Source of the DNA: Clostridia bacterium
Lineage (GTDB): Bacteria > Bacillota_A > Clostridia > Oscillospirales > CAG-272
Reading direction: 5' to 3'
NCBI GenBank assembly: GCA_017453335.1
Contig: JAFTKI010000068.1
Coordinates: 1-49,727, forward strand
Length of the DNA: 49,727 nucleotides
Shown: one piece after another, positions 23,511 to 31,895 of the stretch
Layout of the letters: each line of letters starts with the position of its first letter
Numbering within the stretch: position 1 is the stretch's first letter
Program-made: the position numbers and the translations under genes
Notes under the pieces: generated by a model
Seen by the model: the letters and a program-made list of their open reading frames with translations, nothing else
Databases searched by the model: none
Told to the model about the DNA's origin: nothing

Positions 23511-23526
23511 GTTAGCATACGCTAAC
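23511..23526. promoter_or_regulatory. Palindromic site 1, DtxR/MntR-type
   Basis: GTTAGCATACGCTAAC is a 16-base palindrome with a central mismatch pair. A near-identical site lies 54 bases to the right. TTAGC...GCTAA dyads are typical of DtxR-family regulators, and such a gene follows. Confidence 0.65.
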
Positions 23527-23564
23527 TCATATTTGATCCTATAGTTTAAATGAGCAAATTGCAA

Positions 23565-23601
23565 GTTAGCATATGCTAACCAAATAAAATTGGAATATAA
23601 T
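23565..23601 (+). promoter_or_regulatory. Palindromic site 2 with an adjacent -10 box
   Basis: GTTAGCATATGCTAAC (23565-23580) is a perfect 16-base palindrome. A TATAAT at 23596-23601 lies so that the palindrome would cover its -35 region, so this may be a regulated second promoter for the DtxR-family gene. No transport gene stands between the sites and that gene. Confidence 0.6.
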
Positions 23602-23644
23602 AAACGGTTTTCAACCCCTTTCCGTACAAAATGAAGAAAAACTA

Positions 23645-23673
23645 TTGATTTTCAGAAAAAACTGTGCTATAAT
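23645..23673 (+). promoter_or_regulatory. Promoter of the DtxR-family gene
   Basis: TTGATT (23645-23650), 17 bases, TATAAT (23668-23673). Confidence 0.7.
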
Positions 23674-23733
23674 GAATAAAAGAAGGATCCTGCGGATTTG
23701 AATTCAAAATCGAATGATTTGGGAGGTGATTTT

Positions 23734-24129
23734 GTGGCATTACAGGAATCCGGTGAAATGTATTTGGAAACCATATATGTTTTGTCTCAAAAATCCAATA
23801 AAGTGCGCTCCATTGATATTTGTGAGCATTTGGGCTATTCCAAGCCCTCGGTCAGCCGCGCGGTCGGCATTTTAAAAAGAGGCGAATACATCATGGTAGA
23901 TGCAGACGGTTACCTTACGCTAACCGATTTAGGAAAACAAACCGCCGAGCAGATGTATGAACGCCACACCTTGCTAACTCAGCTTTTAGTATCTCTTGGA
24001 GTAGACGAAAAGATTGCCGCTGAGGATGCTTGCCGCATCGAGCATGTGATCAGCCCCGAAACCTTTGACGCAATGAAGCGTTACATTTCACAAAAAGGGA
24101 AAAAAGATATTCCCACTTATTTGCTTTGA
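23734..24129 (+). CDS. DtxR/MntR-family metal-dependent regulator
   Basis: 131 residues from GTG 23734, chosen for the GGGAGGTG site six bases upstream; a TTG at 23698 in the same frame has none. The winged-helix domain (ETIYVLSQKSNKVRSIDICEHLGYSKPSVSRAVGILKRGEYI) is followed by the dimerisation and metal domain, with YERHTLLTQLL, EEDACRIEHVIS-like EDACRIEHV, and a short C-terminus without an SH3-like domain, as in MntR. It probably senses Mn or Fe and binds the two nearby palindromes. Confidence 0.85.
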   Translation: MALQESGEMYLETIYVLSQKSNKVRSIDICEHLGYSKPSVSRAVGILKRGEYIMVDADGYLTLTDLGKQTAEQMYERHTLLTQLLVSLGVDEKIAAEDACRIEHVISPETFDAMKRYISQKGKKDIPTYLL

Positions 24130-24141
24130 GAAACCAATATC

Positions 24142-24179
24142 AAAAGAGCATCCAACCTTCGGCAGTTGGATGCTCTTTT
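24142..24179. terminator. Bidirectional terminator between convergent genes
   Basis: A perfect 15-bp stem (24142-24156 with 24165-24179), with A on the left and T on the right of both arms, serves the DtxR-family gene on the plus strand and folD on the minus strand. Confidence 0.85.
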
Positions 24180-24208
24180 ACTGTGCAAAGGTTCAAACGC
24201 CTTTGCGT

Positions 24209-25054
24209 TTATTTTTTCATTTGTGCGGCAGTCAGAGTGTTCTGCAGCAGCATCGTAATGGTCATGGGGCCAACCCCGCCGGGAACAGGCGTGATTGCAG
24301 ATGCGATCGGCTCCACTGCGGCAAAGTCAACGTCACCCGTCAGCTTTCCATCGGCACGGCGGTTCATTCCCACGTCGATCACAACCGCGCCGGGCTTGAC
24401 CATGTCAGCACCCACAAAATCGGCACGACCGATCGCAACCACAAGAATATCCGCCTCGCGGCAGACCGCGGCAAGCTCCTTCGTGCGGCTATGGCAGATC
24501 GTCACGGTACCGTTTGCGTGCAACAGGAGCATCGCCATCGGCTTGCCCACGATGTTGGAGCGTCCGATCACCACACACTTCTTCCCTGCGGGATCGATAT
24601 CACTGCGCTTGAGCAGCTCCATCACGCCTGCAGGCGTACAGGGCAGGAAACGGTAGTCGCCGATCATAATGTTGCCCACGTTGTAGGGGTGGAAGGCATC
24701 CACGTCCTTGTCGGGATTGATCCGCAACAAAACCTCGGTTTCGTCCAGATGCTTGGGCAGAGGAAGCTGAACCAAAATGCCGTGGATCTTCTCATTTTCG
24801 TTAAGTGAATCCACCAGAGCATTCAGCTCTGCTTGCTCGGTCGCCTCGGGCAAACGGTAAACCTCCGAATAAAAGCCAACCTCCTCGCAAGCGCGTGCCT
24901 TATTGCGCACATAAACCTGCGATGCGGGATCCTCTCCTACAATAATGACCGCCAAGCCCGGGTGAATCCCCTGTGCCTTCAAGGCTTCGGTCTTTTCCTT
25001 GATCTCGGCGCGCACCTCGGCAGAGATCTTTTTTCCGTCAATCAGCATTGCCAT
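24209..25054 (-). CDS. folD: Methylenetetrahydrofolate dehydrogenase/cyclohydrolase
   Basis: 281 residues, bifunctional cytoplasmic enzyme of one-carbon metabolism (5,10-methylene-THF to 10-formyl-THF). Visible features are the catalytic Tyr/Lys region [17 protein letters not shown], the Gln-containing [25 protein letters not shown], the NADP-binding [15 protein letters not shown], and [15 protein letters not shown] at the end. ATG 25054 has GAGGA eight bases upstream, and the family length supports it. The start lies inside the end of lgt (17-base overlap). Confidence 0.95.
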   Translation of the reverse strand: MAMLIDGKKISAEVRAEIKEKTEALKAQGIHPGLAVIIVGEDPASQVYVRNKARACEEVGFYSEVYRLPEATEQAELNALVDSLNENEKIHGILVQLPLPKHLDETEVLLRINPDKDVDAFHPYNVGNIMIGDYRFLPCTPAGVMELLKRSDIDPAGKKCVVIGRSNIVGKPMAMLLLHANGTVTICHSRTKELAAVCREADILVVAIGRADFVGADMVKPGAVVIDVGMNRRADGKLTGDVDFAAVEPIASAITPVPGGVGPMTITMLLQNTLTAAQMKK

Positions 25055-26156
25055 CTTGTTTGTCCTCACTTTCGGGGTTCTCAGAAACCTCTTTTTCTTC
25101 GGGGTTGGGTTGGTCTGCAGGCGGTTCGGCATTGAGGTCATTTTCCTTTTTGCTAACCTCTGCAGCCACATAATCGGTATTCTCGCGCTTCTTTTCCTCG
25201 GCTTTTTTCTCCGCTTCGGGAAAACTCTCAGAGCCATCGGTCTTTGCAGTGGTCACGAATACAGGCTCATTGTATTTACGGAAGAACAGCACCAACAAAA
25301 GCGTTACGCCTGCAACAAAGCAAAGCATTCCCAAGCATTGTGAAATACGCAGGTTGGTACCGGGGATCAGCAGGCTGTCGCCGTGTGCATCACGGAAGCC
25401 CTCAATGATCATGCGTCCAAAGCCATACCAGGTAAAGTACATCAGTGCCACTTGACCGTCGTACTTTTTGTGCTTGTAGAACAGATTGATCAGCACAAAT
25501 CCCAATACGTTCCACAAGCATTCATAGAGGAAGGTGGGATGATAGAACGAAATCGGCTGTCTGACCGAATGGGTCACTCCCATGCGAATCGCATAAGCAA
25601 ACGAGCCCTCTCCCGCTTCGATATTGTATGTGGTATTCAAAAAATGGAAGCCGGTATTGGCTCCGATCGAAAAGCCGTGCGCCTCTCCGTTGAAGAAGTT
25701 GCCCCAACGACCGATCGCCTGTGCGATCATCACACCCGGAGCCGCCATATCAAACAAGCGTCTCCATTTGATCTTCTTGATGCGGCACATCAGCCACATA
25801 CCAAAGCAACCGCCGATAATACCGCCATAGATTGCAAGTCCGCCGTTCCATATAGCGATCATGTCCAGAAAGCTTTCATATCTGCCGCTGTCCAGCGTTG
25901 TCAGAACATAGTACAATCGCGCGCCTACCACACCGCACACAACGGTGACGAGCGCGATATCGATCACATCGTCCAACACGATCTTCTCGTTTCTTTTTCC
26001 GCGCCATGCGGCATACAGAAACGCACAAATGATTCCCAGCGTGATCAAGATACCGTACCAACGGATCTCCACCTTACCAAACGAGATCAAAACCTTATCT
26101 ACGGTAAAAGGCTCGATCCCAAGTCCCGGGAACGATATGGTTGTAGGATCTCTCAT
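25038..26156 (-). CDS. lgt: Prolipoprotein diacylglyceryl transferase with an acidic C-terminal tail
   Basis: 372 residues. Lgt moves a diacylglyceryl group from phosphatidylglycerol to the lipobox Cys of prolipoproteins. About seven TM segments are visible. The family signature is [13 protein letters not shown] (about residues 140-152), and GARLYYVL and [12 protein letters not shown] are further conserved blocks. About 75 extra residues follow the last TM; they are rich in Glu, Lys and Pro and look disordered. ATG 26156 has AAGGAGG upstream and starts one base after the M16 stop. The window encodes several lipoproteins that would be its substrates. Confidence 0.93.
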   Translation of the reverse strand: MRDPTTISFPGLGIEPFTVDKVLISFGKVEIRWYGILITLGIICAFLYAAWRGKRNEKIVLDDVIDIALVTVVCGVVGARLYYVLTTLDSGRYESFLDMIAIWNGGLAIYGGIIGGCFGMWLMCRIKKIKWRRLFDMAAPGVMIAQAIGRWGNFFNGEAHGFSIGANTGFHFLNTTYNIEAGEGSFAYAIRMGVTHSVRQPISFYHPTFLYECLWNVLGFVLINLFYKHKKYDGQVALMYFTWYGFGRMIIEGFRDAHGDSLLIPGTNLRISQCLGMLCFVAGVTLLLVLFFRKYNEPVFVTTAKTDGSESFPEAEKKAEEKKRENTDYVAAEVSKKENDLNAEPPADQPNPEEKEVSENPESEDKQDGNAD

Positions 26157-26157
26157 T

Positions 26158-27474
26158 TCAAAAGTCCTCCTTTTTTGATGATTTATCACCAATCGGTTGT
26201 ATCACCGATATAGCAAAACAACTCGGATCAAACGTTTTGCGCACCAGTTGCTCCAGCTCTTCCTTGGTAATGCTCTGCAACACATCAGGACAATCAAACA
26301 GGTTGGTTCCGTCAAACGCAAAGGTCAACAGCCTTCCCGTGATCTCTTCGGTGGAATCGTAGGTGCAGATCTCGTCGGCGTACAGCACCCGCCTTGCGCG
26401 CTCAAAATCTTCCTCTGCTATCCCCAACTGCATCACGCCGTCCAGATAACGCTTCAATTCCTCCAACACAAGCTTCGGATCCTCTGCTTCGCCCTCCAAG
26501 CAATAGAATGCAAAGCCATCACCCACCGAATATCCCGTAGAATAGGACGGTGTAAGGATCCCACGCTCGAACAGATCGTTATAAAAGCGTCCCGAACGCG
26601 AAAAAAGAATTTCGTCCAGCATAGCACGGCAAAAGGCTTGGCGCAACCGCTCCTGCGGAGTGGCAGTTTCGGAAACGTACTCCTTGATTCCGATGGCATA
26701 GATCGGCTTTGCGATCGACATAGAATGCTCGATCTCGCTTTGGCGGACCGCGTAAGGCTCCTCGGGAAGACAGCGCACAAACGCTTTGCCCTGCTTGAAC
26801 TCGGCAGGCAGAGTCTTGTCGGCAACTGCCAGCACCGCCTCGGGTGTTACGTCACCGCACACGATCAAGACCATATTGTCGGGCGTGTAAAAACGATGAT
26901 AGCAATCGTACAAAAGCTCGGGAGTGATCTTTTTGATCGAGCCCTGTGTCCCGCATATATTTTTGCGCATCGGGTGCTTGACGTATAATGCCTTCAAAAG
27001 ATTTTGGAAGCAACGCTCCCAAGGATTATCCTCATACATTCGGATCTCCTCGGCAATGATACCGCGCTCCTTCTTCACCGATTCCTTGGTAAAATGCGGA
27101 TGTGTTACAAAATATAACAATTCGGCAAGCGTTTCCTCATAGCGCTCGGTACAGTTGCACAGATAAACGGTGCGGTCGTATGAGGTATAGGCATTTGCAT
27201 CGGCACCAAGCTTGGCAAACGCGGCAAAGGCATCGCTTCCGTCCTCGTTTTCAAATAATTTATGCTCCAAAAAGTGTGCCACGCCATCGGGAATACAAAC
27301 CGTTTTCCCGTCTGCTCCTTGAAATTCACAATCCTGAGAGCCGTAGCGCACCGCAAAATAGGCATAGGCGGTGGTCATCTTTTTGGGAAATACATAGATC
27401 GGAAGCCCCGAAGAATGTACCAAGCGTACATACTGCTCCCGAAGAAGCGCGGAGGAAAAATCAGTTCTCGTCAT
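26158..27474 (-). CDS. M16-family zinc peptidase (YmfH-like, catalytic partner)
   Basis: 438 residues. The inverted zinc motif HFLEH (HxxEH, in GVAHFLEHKLFE, about residue 68) and the downstream EEIRMYEDNPWE, which supplies the distal Glu, mark an active M16 peptidase. The C-terminal half has the M16_C fold (RFYNDLFERGILTPSYSTGY). In Bacillus such pairs (YmfF-YmfH type) are encoded side by side, as here. ATG 27474 has AGGAGG nine bases upstream; the ATG at 27492 overlaps that site. The start overlaps the upstream M16 gene by 14 bases. Confidence 0.88.
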   Translation of the reverse strand: MTRTDFSSALLREQYVRLVHSSGLPIYVFPKKMTTAYAYFAVRYGSQDCEFQGADGKTVCIPDGVAHFLEHKLFENEDGSDAFAAFAKLGADANAYTSYDRTVYLCNCTERYEETLAELLYFVTHPHFTKESVKKERGIIAEEIRMYEDNPWERCFQNLLKALYVKHPMRKNICGTQGSIKKITPELLYDCYHRFYTPDNMVLIVCGDVTPEAVLAVADKTLPAEFKQGKAFVRCLPEEPYAVRQSEIEHSMSIAKPIYAIGIKEYVSETATPQERLRQAFCRAMLDEILFSRSGRFYNDLFERGILTPSYSTGYSVGDGFAFYCLEGEAEDPKLVLEELKRYLDGVMQLGIAEEDFERARRVLYADEICTYDSTEEITGRLLTFAFDGTNLFDCPDVLQSITKEELEQLVRKTFDPSCFAISVIQPIGDKSSKKEDF

Positions 27475-28768
27475 CGTCACATTCCTCCTCATTCAAGGTT
27501 CCCTTCAGAAAATAAACGGTATGCGGAGAAAATTCACGCGCCGCTTGAACCACATCTTCTTTTGTAACTTCTTCGATCGCTTTCGACAAATTTTCCACCG
27601 TGTCCGGATTTTCGGCAACAATGCGGCTGTAATAAAAGCTTTCCATCGCCGAGGGGCTGTCTTCAATCTGACGCAGATAATGCTGCAACGACTTTTTTGC
27701 CGCCATCAGCTCGTCCTCCGAAAACGCTCCGTCCGAAAGCACACCAAACTGGCGTTTGATCTCTTCCTCGGCAGCTTCACGGTTATCCCGATGCACACCG
27801 CAGGCAACCCGAAGCGTTCCCTTAAAGGACGCATACGCCGAGGAACAGCTATAACAAAGCGAAAGACGTTCGCGGACATGTACAAACAGGCGCGACACGG
27901 GAGAGGCACCAAACAGCTCGTTCAGCACGATTCGCGCGGCGTGTCCCTCGGAATTCAAGGTCTTATCGCTTCGCCAAGCCATCAGCAAATGGCTCTGCCC
28001 CGCATCGATCTCCTCGCACACGGTTTGCGCCGTTTCCCGCATCGGGATCGGTGCACACGCGCAAGGCAATTTTTCGTCCTTCTTTTTGTGCGTGTACTTT
28101 CCGACAGTAGACCGCAAATGCTCCCACAAAGCCCCCTCGTCCATAGAGCCAACGTAAAAGCAATCCAACGTCAGCGATTCGGTCAGGCGTTTCCAGTGCG
28201 CGGTCAGAAGCTCGGGCGTTACCGCCATTAGATCCTCCTCGGTTCCGTAGATCGGAACACCGCACGGCTGTCCCCCGTAAAGCAGGCCGCGCATCTGCTC
28301 GGCGGCGTACACACGCGGATTATTTTTGAGAGAACGGATCGAATCGCATTGCAGCTTTTTCTCGCTCTCCACGTATTTTTCAAGCAGCAAGCCGTTTTCG
28401 TTGCGCAGAGGATGAAAGAGGATCTGCTCCACCACCTCCAGAATGTCGGCTGTAGGATCCCCATCGGGTAAATAGGCGGTGTCCAACAGCTCAGCGGAAA
28501 AGCCGATGACCTGCAAGTCCCCGCGATAAAAATTACGAAGCGTCAGCTCTGTACCGTACAGATAGTCAAGTCTGCGGTTGATCGCCTCCAACGAGGGATA
28601 TTTTTCGGTTCCGCGCATCAGCACCGAAAAAAGCAAGGATGTCAGATAGGCGCTGTCGCGCTCGATCGGCAGAACCGCCGACAAAGAGAGCATCCCCGCC
28701 TTGAATTTATCGGTTTTCAGCACGCGCAAGGTAAGCGCGTCATTCTGTGCTGTGATCGTTGGTTTCAA
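27461..28768 (-). CDS. M16-family protein lacking the zinc motif (YmfF-like partner)
   Basis: 435 residues from TTG 28768, chosen because AAAGGAG stands five bases upstream; the frame extends further but without a site. The fold is like the previous protein (LLFSVLMRGTEKYPSLEAINRRLDYLYGTEL; GASPVSRLFVHVRERLSLCYSCSSAY), but HxxEH is missing, so it is probably the non-catalytic subunit of a heterodimer. It ends in an acidic tail (EEECDDDEN). First gene of the M16-M16-lgt-folD cluster. A TTGACA occurs upstream at 28819-28814 but without a good -10. Confidence 0.85.
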   Translation of the reverse strand: MKPTITAQNDALTLRVLKTDKFKAGMLSLSAVLPIERDSAYLTSLLFSVLMRGTEKYPSLEAINRRLDYLYGTELTLRNFYRGDLQVIGFSAELLDTAYLPDGDPTADILEVVEQILFHPLRNENGLLLEKYVESEKKLQCDSIRSLKNNPRVYAAEQMRGLLYGGQPCGVPIYGTEEDLMAVTPELLTAHWKRLTESLTLDCFYVGSMDEGALWEHLRSTVGKYTHKKKDEKLPCACAPIPMRETAQTVCEEIDAGQSHLLMAWRSDKTLNSEGHAARIVLNELFGASPVSRLFVHVRERLSLCYSCSSAYASFKGTLRVACGVHRDNREAAEEEIKRQFGVLSDGAFSEDELMAAKKSLQHYLRQIEDSPSAMESFYYSRIVAENPDTVENLSKAIEEVTKEDVVQAAREFSPHTVYFLKGTLNEEECDDDEN

Positions 28769-28856
28769 GACTTCTCCTTTCCGCGAAAGAAAACACCGCA
28801 TCGCTCGACCGCGTGTCAAGCGGTTCGGTCTTCTCTTTCGCAATCCTTTTGCAAAA

Positions 28857-28892
28857 GTTGCCCCACGCCCGTATCGGGAGGCGAGGGGCAAC
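28857..28892 (-). terminator. Terminator after the rml-lipoprotein cluster
   Basis: GTTGCCCC and GGGGCAAC arms (28892-28885 with 28864-28857) with an inner CGCC/GGCG helix are followed on the minus strand by CTTTTG. The T run is short. Confidence 0.6.
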
Positions 28893-28899
28893 CTGAAAA

Positions 28900-29229
28900 T
28901 CAATATCGTTTGGTGGCTTCCTCCTCGGGAGGATTCGGAAAGCCGTTTTTATCAACCTGCTCTTCATCGGGGATCAGGAAATCATCCTCGGGAAGAACGA
29001 TTGTATCATCCGAGGGGGGATCCTCCACGGGCGTTTTATCTTGATCATCCGAAGGCTCGGTATCGGTCGGGGATTCCGCATCGGGAGTCTCGCCGCTATC
29101 CTCTGCAGGCGTTTCATCGGTTTGATCGGACGCGTCTTCATCGCTCACGCACCCGAAGCAAAGACTCAGCATCGCCAACAACAGCAACACCGCCGCGATC
29201 CTGCAAAGTGATCTTAAAGACCTGCCCAC
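28900..29229 (-). CDS. Small lipoprotein with an acidic, Pro-rich body
   Basis: 109 residues from GTG 29229 (AAAGGA six bases upstream). A hydrophobic signal (RIAAVLLLLAMLSLCFGC) ends in Cys27, a slightly atypical lipobox. The mature part is almost wholly Asp, Glu, Thr, Ser and Pro (ETPAEDSGETPDAESPTDTE), then PEDDFLIPDEEQVDKNGFPN. It looks like an extended surface stalk or calcium-attracting polymer; no domain is recognised. The start lies within the end of rfbC (16-base overlap), so it is translated with the rhamnose genes. Confidence 0.65.
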   Translation of the reverse strand: MGRSLRSLCRIAAVLLLLAMLSLCFGCVSDEDASDQTDETPAEDSGETPDAESPTDTEPSDDQDKTPVEDPPSDDTIVLPEDDFLIPDEEQVDKNGFPNPPEEEATKRY

Positions 29230-29804
29230 TTTTGATCCTTTTCGCTCATATTGAGGGGAGTTCCGTCGGACATCACATAGCCTGCCGCAGACGCAGTACC
29301 GTTGTAAGTGCCGCTCAGCTCGGGCCATTTGATACCGATCTTGGGATCGTTCCATGCAAGTCCGCCTTCGTCACCCGGATGATAGAAATCGGTGCATTTA
29401 TAGCAGAATTCCGCAGTATCGCTGAGCACCAAAAATCCATGTGCAAAGCCTTCGGGAATATAAAACTGCTTGTGATTCTCGGCAGTCAGCTCAACGCCGT
29501 ACCATTTGCCAAAGGTTGCACTGCCCTCTCGCAAATCCACGGCAACATCAAAGACCGCGCCCTTGATCACGCGCACGAGCTTGCCCTGTGCATACTGCTT
29601 TTGGAAATGCAGACCGCGCAAAACACCCTTGACCGACATACTCTGGTTGTCCTGTACGAACACCATATCAAGACCTGCCTCGTGCATATCGTTTTGGTTG
29701 TAGGTCTCCATGAAATAACCGCGGTTATCTCCGTGAACGGCAGGCTCGATGATGCAAAGTCCCTCGATGCCCCCTACGTTCTTCTGAACTTGAATCTGTC
29801 CCAT
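29214..29804 (-). CDS. rfbC: dTDP-4-dehydrorhamnose 3,5-epimerase
   Basis: 196 residues. This cupin-fold enzyme epimerises dTDP-4-keto-6-deoxyglucose at C3 and C5, the third step of dTDP-L-rhamnose synthesis. Conserved blocks are DNRGYFMETYN, the catalytic His in VLRGLHFQKQYAQGKLVRV, DLREGSATFGKW and YIPEGFAHGFLVLSD. ATG 29804 has AGAGG five bases upstream. It follows rfbB by 11 bases. Confidence 0.95.
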   Translation of the reverse strand: MGQIQVQKNVGGIEGLCIIEPAVHGDNRGYFMETYNQNDMHEAGLDMVFVQDNQSMSVKGVLRGLHFQKQYAQGKLVRVIKGAVFDVAVDLREGSATFGKWYGVELTAENHKQFYIPEGFAHGFLVLSDTAEFCYKCTDFYHPGDEGGLAWNDPKIGIKWPELSGTYNGTASAAGYVMSDGTPLNMSEKDQKWAGL

Positions 29805-29815
29805 ATCAACCTCTC

Positions 29816-30835
29816 TTATCGGTTTGCGTACATTTTTTCGTAGTAATTCTGATATTCGCCCGAAATGATGGTCTCCCACCACTCACGGTTGTCCAGATAC
29901 CACCGGATCGTCTTTTTGATACCGTCGGCAAACATCGTCTCGGGCAGCCAGCCAAGCTCGGTGTGGATCTTGGTGGGATCGATCGCATAGCGCATATCGT
30001 GTCCCTTACGATCGGTCACGTAGGTGATCAGCGACTCGGGCTTGCCAAGCTCACGGCAAATGATCTTTACGATGTCGATATTCTTCATTTCGTTGTGACC
30101 GCCGATGTTGTAAACCTCGCCCACGCGTCCCTTGTGAATGATCAGATCGATCGCCTTGCAGTGGTCCTCAACGTAGAGCCAGTCGCGCACGTTAAGTCCC
30201 TCGCCGTATACGGGCAGGGGCTTGTCGTTGAGTGCGTTTGCGATCATCAAGGGGATCAGCTTTTCGGGGAAATGGTAGGGGCCGTAGTTATTGGAGCAAC
30301 GGCTGATGGTCACGGGCAGACCAAAGGTACGGTGATATGCCAGCACCAAGAGATCCGCTCCCGCCTTGGACGACGAATACGGGCTGCTGGTATGGATCGG
30401 GGTTTCCTCGGTGAAGAACAGATCGGGACGATCCAGAGGAAGGTCACCGTACACCTCATCGGTGGAAACCTGATGGTAACGCGTGATACCGTACTCGCGG
30501 CAAGCATCCATCATCACAGCAGTACCCATAATGTTGGTTTCAAGGAATACGCCGGGATTCTCGATCGAACGGTCAACATGGCTCTCTGCGGCGAAGTTCA
30601 CTACGATATCGGGATGCTCCTCCTCAAACAGCGCATAAACCGCCTTGCGATCGCAGATATCCGCCTTCACAAAGCGGAAATTGGGATTCTTCATCACAGG
30701 CTCCAGCGTGGAAAGATTGCCCGCATAAGTCAATTTATCCAAGCAAATGATTCGATAATCGGGATATTTCTTGAGCATATGGAAGATAAAGTTACTTCCG
30801 ATAAATCCGGCACCGCCGGTTACAATGATCGTCAT
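29816..30835 (-). CDS. rfbB: dTDP-glucose 4,6-dehydratase
   Basis: 339 residues, extended short-chain dehydrogenase fold. It converts dTDP-glucose to dTDP-4-keto-6-deoxyglucose with bound NAD. The Rossmann motif is VTGGAGFIGSNF at the N-terminus. The catalytic STDEVYGDL and YSSSKAGAD (YxxxK) motifs, NNYGPYHFPEKLIPL and the GEGLNVRDWLYVEDH substrate block are all present. ATG 30835 has AAAGGA upstream. Second gene of the rml set. Confidence 0.96.
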   Translation of the reverse strand: MTIIVTGGAGFIGSNFIFHMLKKYPDYRIICLDKLTYAGNLSTLEPVMKNPNFRFVKADICDRKAVYALFEEEHPDIVVNFAAESHVDRSIENPGVFLETNIMGTAVMMDACREYGITRYHQVSTDEVYGDLPLDRPDLFFTEETPIHTSSPYSSSKAGADLLVLAYHRTFGLPVTISRCSNNYGPYHFPEKLIPLMIANALNDKPLPVYGEGLNVRDWLYVEDHCKAIDLIIHKGRVGEVYNIGGHNEMKNIDIVKIICRELGKPESLITYVTDRKGHDMRYAIDPTKIHTELGWLPETMFADGIKKTIRWYLDNREWWETIISGEYQNYYEKMYANR

Positions 30836-30857
30836 ATCTTTGGTCCTTTCGGTTCTC

Positions 30858-31745
30858 TTAATATTGGAATTTTCCGTCGGCAACATTTTTCAGATGTGCG
30901 CCGTAGGGGGATTTACCGTACTTCTCTGCCGATTGCAAAAGTCTTTCCTTGCTGATCCAGCCATTCTTGTAAGCGATCTCCTCGGGAGCGGAAATTTCAA
31001 TTCCCTGTCTGCTCTGGATCATACGAACAAAGTCGGTAGCCTCAGCCAAGCTGTCCATCGTTCCCGTATCCAGCCATGCAAAGCCGCGTCCGAGCAACTG
31101 AACATCCAAGAAATCTTCCTTAAGATACATCTCGTTGAGCGTGGTGATCTCCAATTCACCGCGCGCCGAGGGTTTCACTTGCTTCGCCTTAGCGCTCACA
31201 CCTGCGGGATAAAAATAAAGTCCCGTTACCGCGTAATTGCTCTTGGGATACTTCGGCTTCTCCTCCAGGGAGATCGCCTTGCCGTTCGCATCAAACTCTA
31301 CGATGCCAAAGCGTTCGGGATCGTTGACATAGTAACCGAACACGGTTGCTCTTCCGCTCTGCTCTGCGTTTGCGGTTGCCGCGCGCAGCGTCTTGCCGAA
31401 TCCGTTTCCGTAAAAAATGTTATCGCCCAAAACCATTGCACACGCATCGTCTCCGATGAATTCCTCACCCAAAAGGAACGCCTGTGCCAGACCATCGGGA
31501 GAAGGCTGTACCTTGTACGAAAGGTTCACGCCATACTCCGAGCCATCGCCAAGCAATCTCTCGAAGTTGGGAAGATCGGTGGGGGTGGAAATGATCAGAA
31601 TATCCTTGATTCCTGCCAGCATCAAAGTGGACAAGGGATAATAGATCATCGGCTTGTCGTAAATGGGCAACAACTGCTTGGAGGTTACCATCGTCAACGG
31701 ATAGAGTCTGGTTCCCGCGCCGCCTGCCAAAATAATACCTTTCAC
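30858..31745 (-). CDS. rfbA: Glucose-1-phosphate thymidylyltransferase
   Basis: 295 residues from GTG 31745, giving the usual N-terminus (V/M)[15 protein letters not shown]; an ATG at 31778 would add eleven unusual residues and lacks a site in front. RmlA makes dTDP-glucose from dTTP and glucose-1-phosphate. Further motifs are [27 protein letters not shown] and [19 protein letters not shown]. First gene of the rfbABC set. The fourth gene, rfbD, is not in the window. Confidence 0.95.
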   Translation of the reverse strand: MKGIILAGGAGTRLYPLTMVTSKQLLPIYDKPMIYYPLSTLMLAGIKDILIISTPTDLPNFERLLGDGSEYGVNLSYKVQPSPDGLAQAFLLGEEFIGDDACAMVLGDNIFYGNGFGKTLRAATANAEQSGRATVFGYYVNDPERFGIVEFDANGKAISLEEKPKYPKSNYAVTGLYFYPAGVSAKAKQVKPSARGELEITTLNEMYLKEDFLDVQLLGRGFAWLDTGTMDSLAEATDFVRMIQSRQGIEISAPEEIAYKNGWISKERLLQSAEKYGKSPYGAHLKNVADGKFQY

Positions 31746-31801
31746 GGTGTCATCATCCTTTCTTTTCCAAAAATTCAAAAGAAACTTCTACAGTTAGATA
31801 C

Positions 31802-31830
31802 ATTATAACATAGTTTTTTTCAAATTACAA
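31802..31830 (-). promoter_or_regulatory. Promoter of rfbABC
   Basis: On the minus strand TTGTAA (31830-31825), 17 bases, TATAAT (31807-31802). Confidence 0.7.
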
Positions 31831-31859
31831 TACATAAATGCGAAAAAGTGAAACGAAAG

Positions 31860-31887
31860 AAGGCGGCTCATCTTGGTGAGTCGCCTT
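31860..31887 (-). terminator. Terminator after the CofE-like gene
   Basis: AAGGCGACTCA (31887-31877) pairs with TGAGCCGCCTT (31870-31860) with one G-T pair, followed by TCTTTCGTTT. The T run is imperfect. Confidence 0.6.
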
Positions 31888-31895
31888 GCTTTTTA

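Noticed and set aside
23698..23733. Upstream TTG start for the DtxR-family gene
   Set aside because: No ribosome binding site in front of it, whereas the GTG at 23734 has GGGAGGTG at the right distance and gives the normal family N-terminus.
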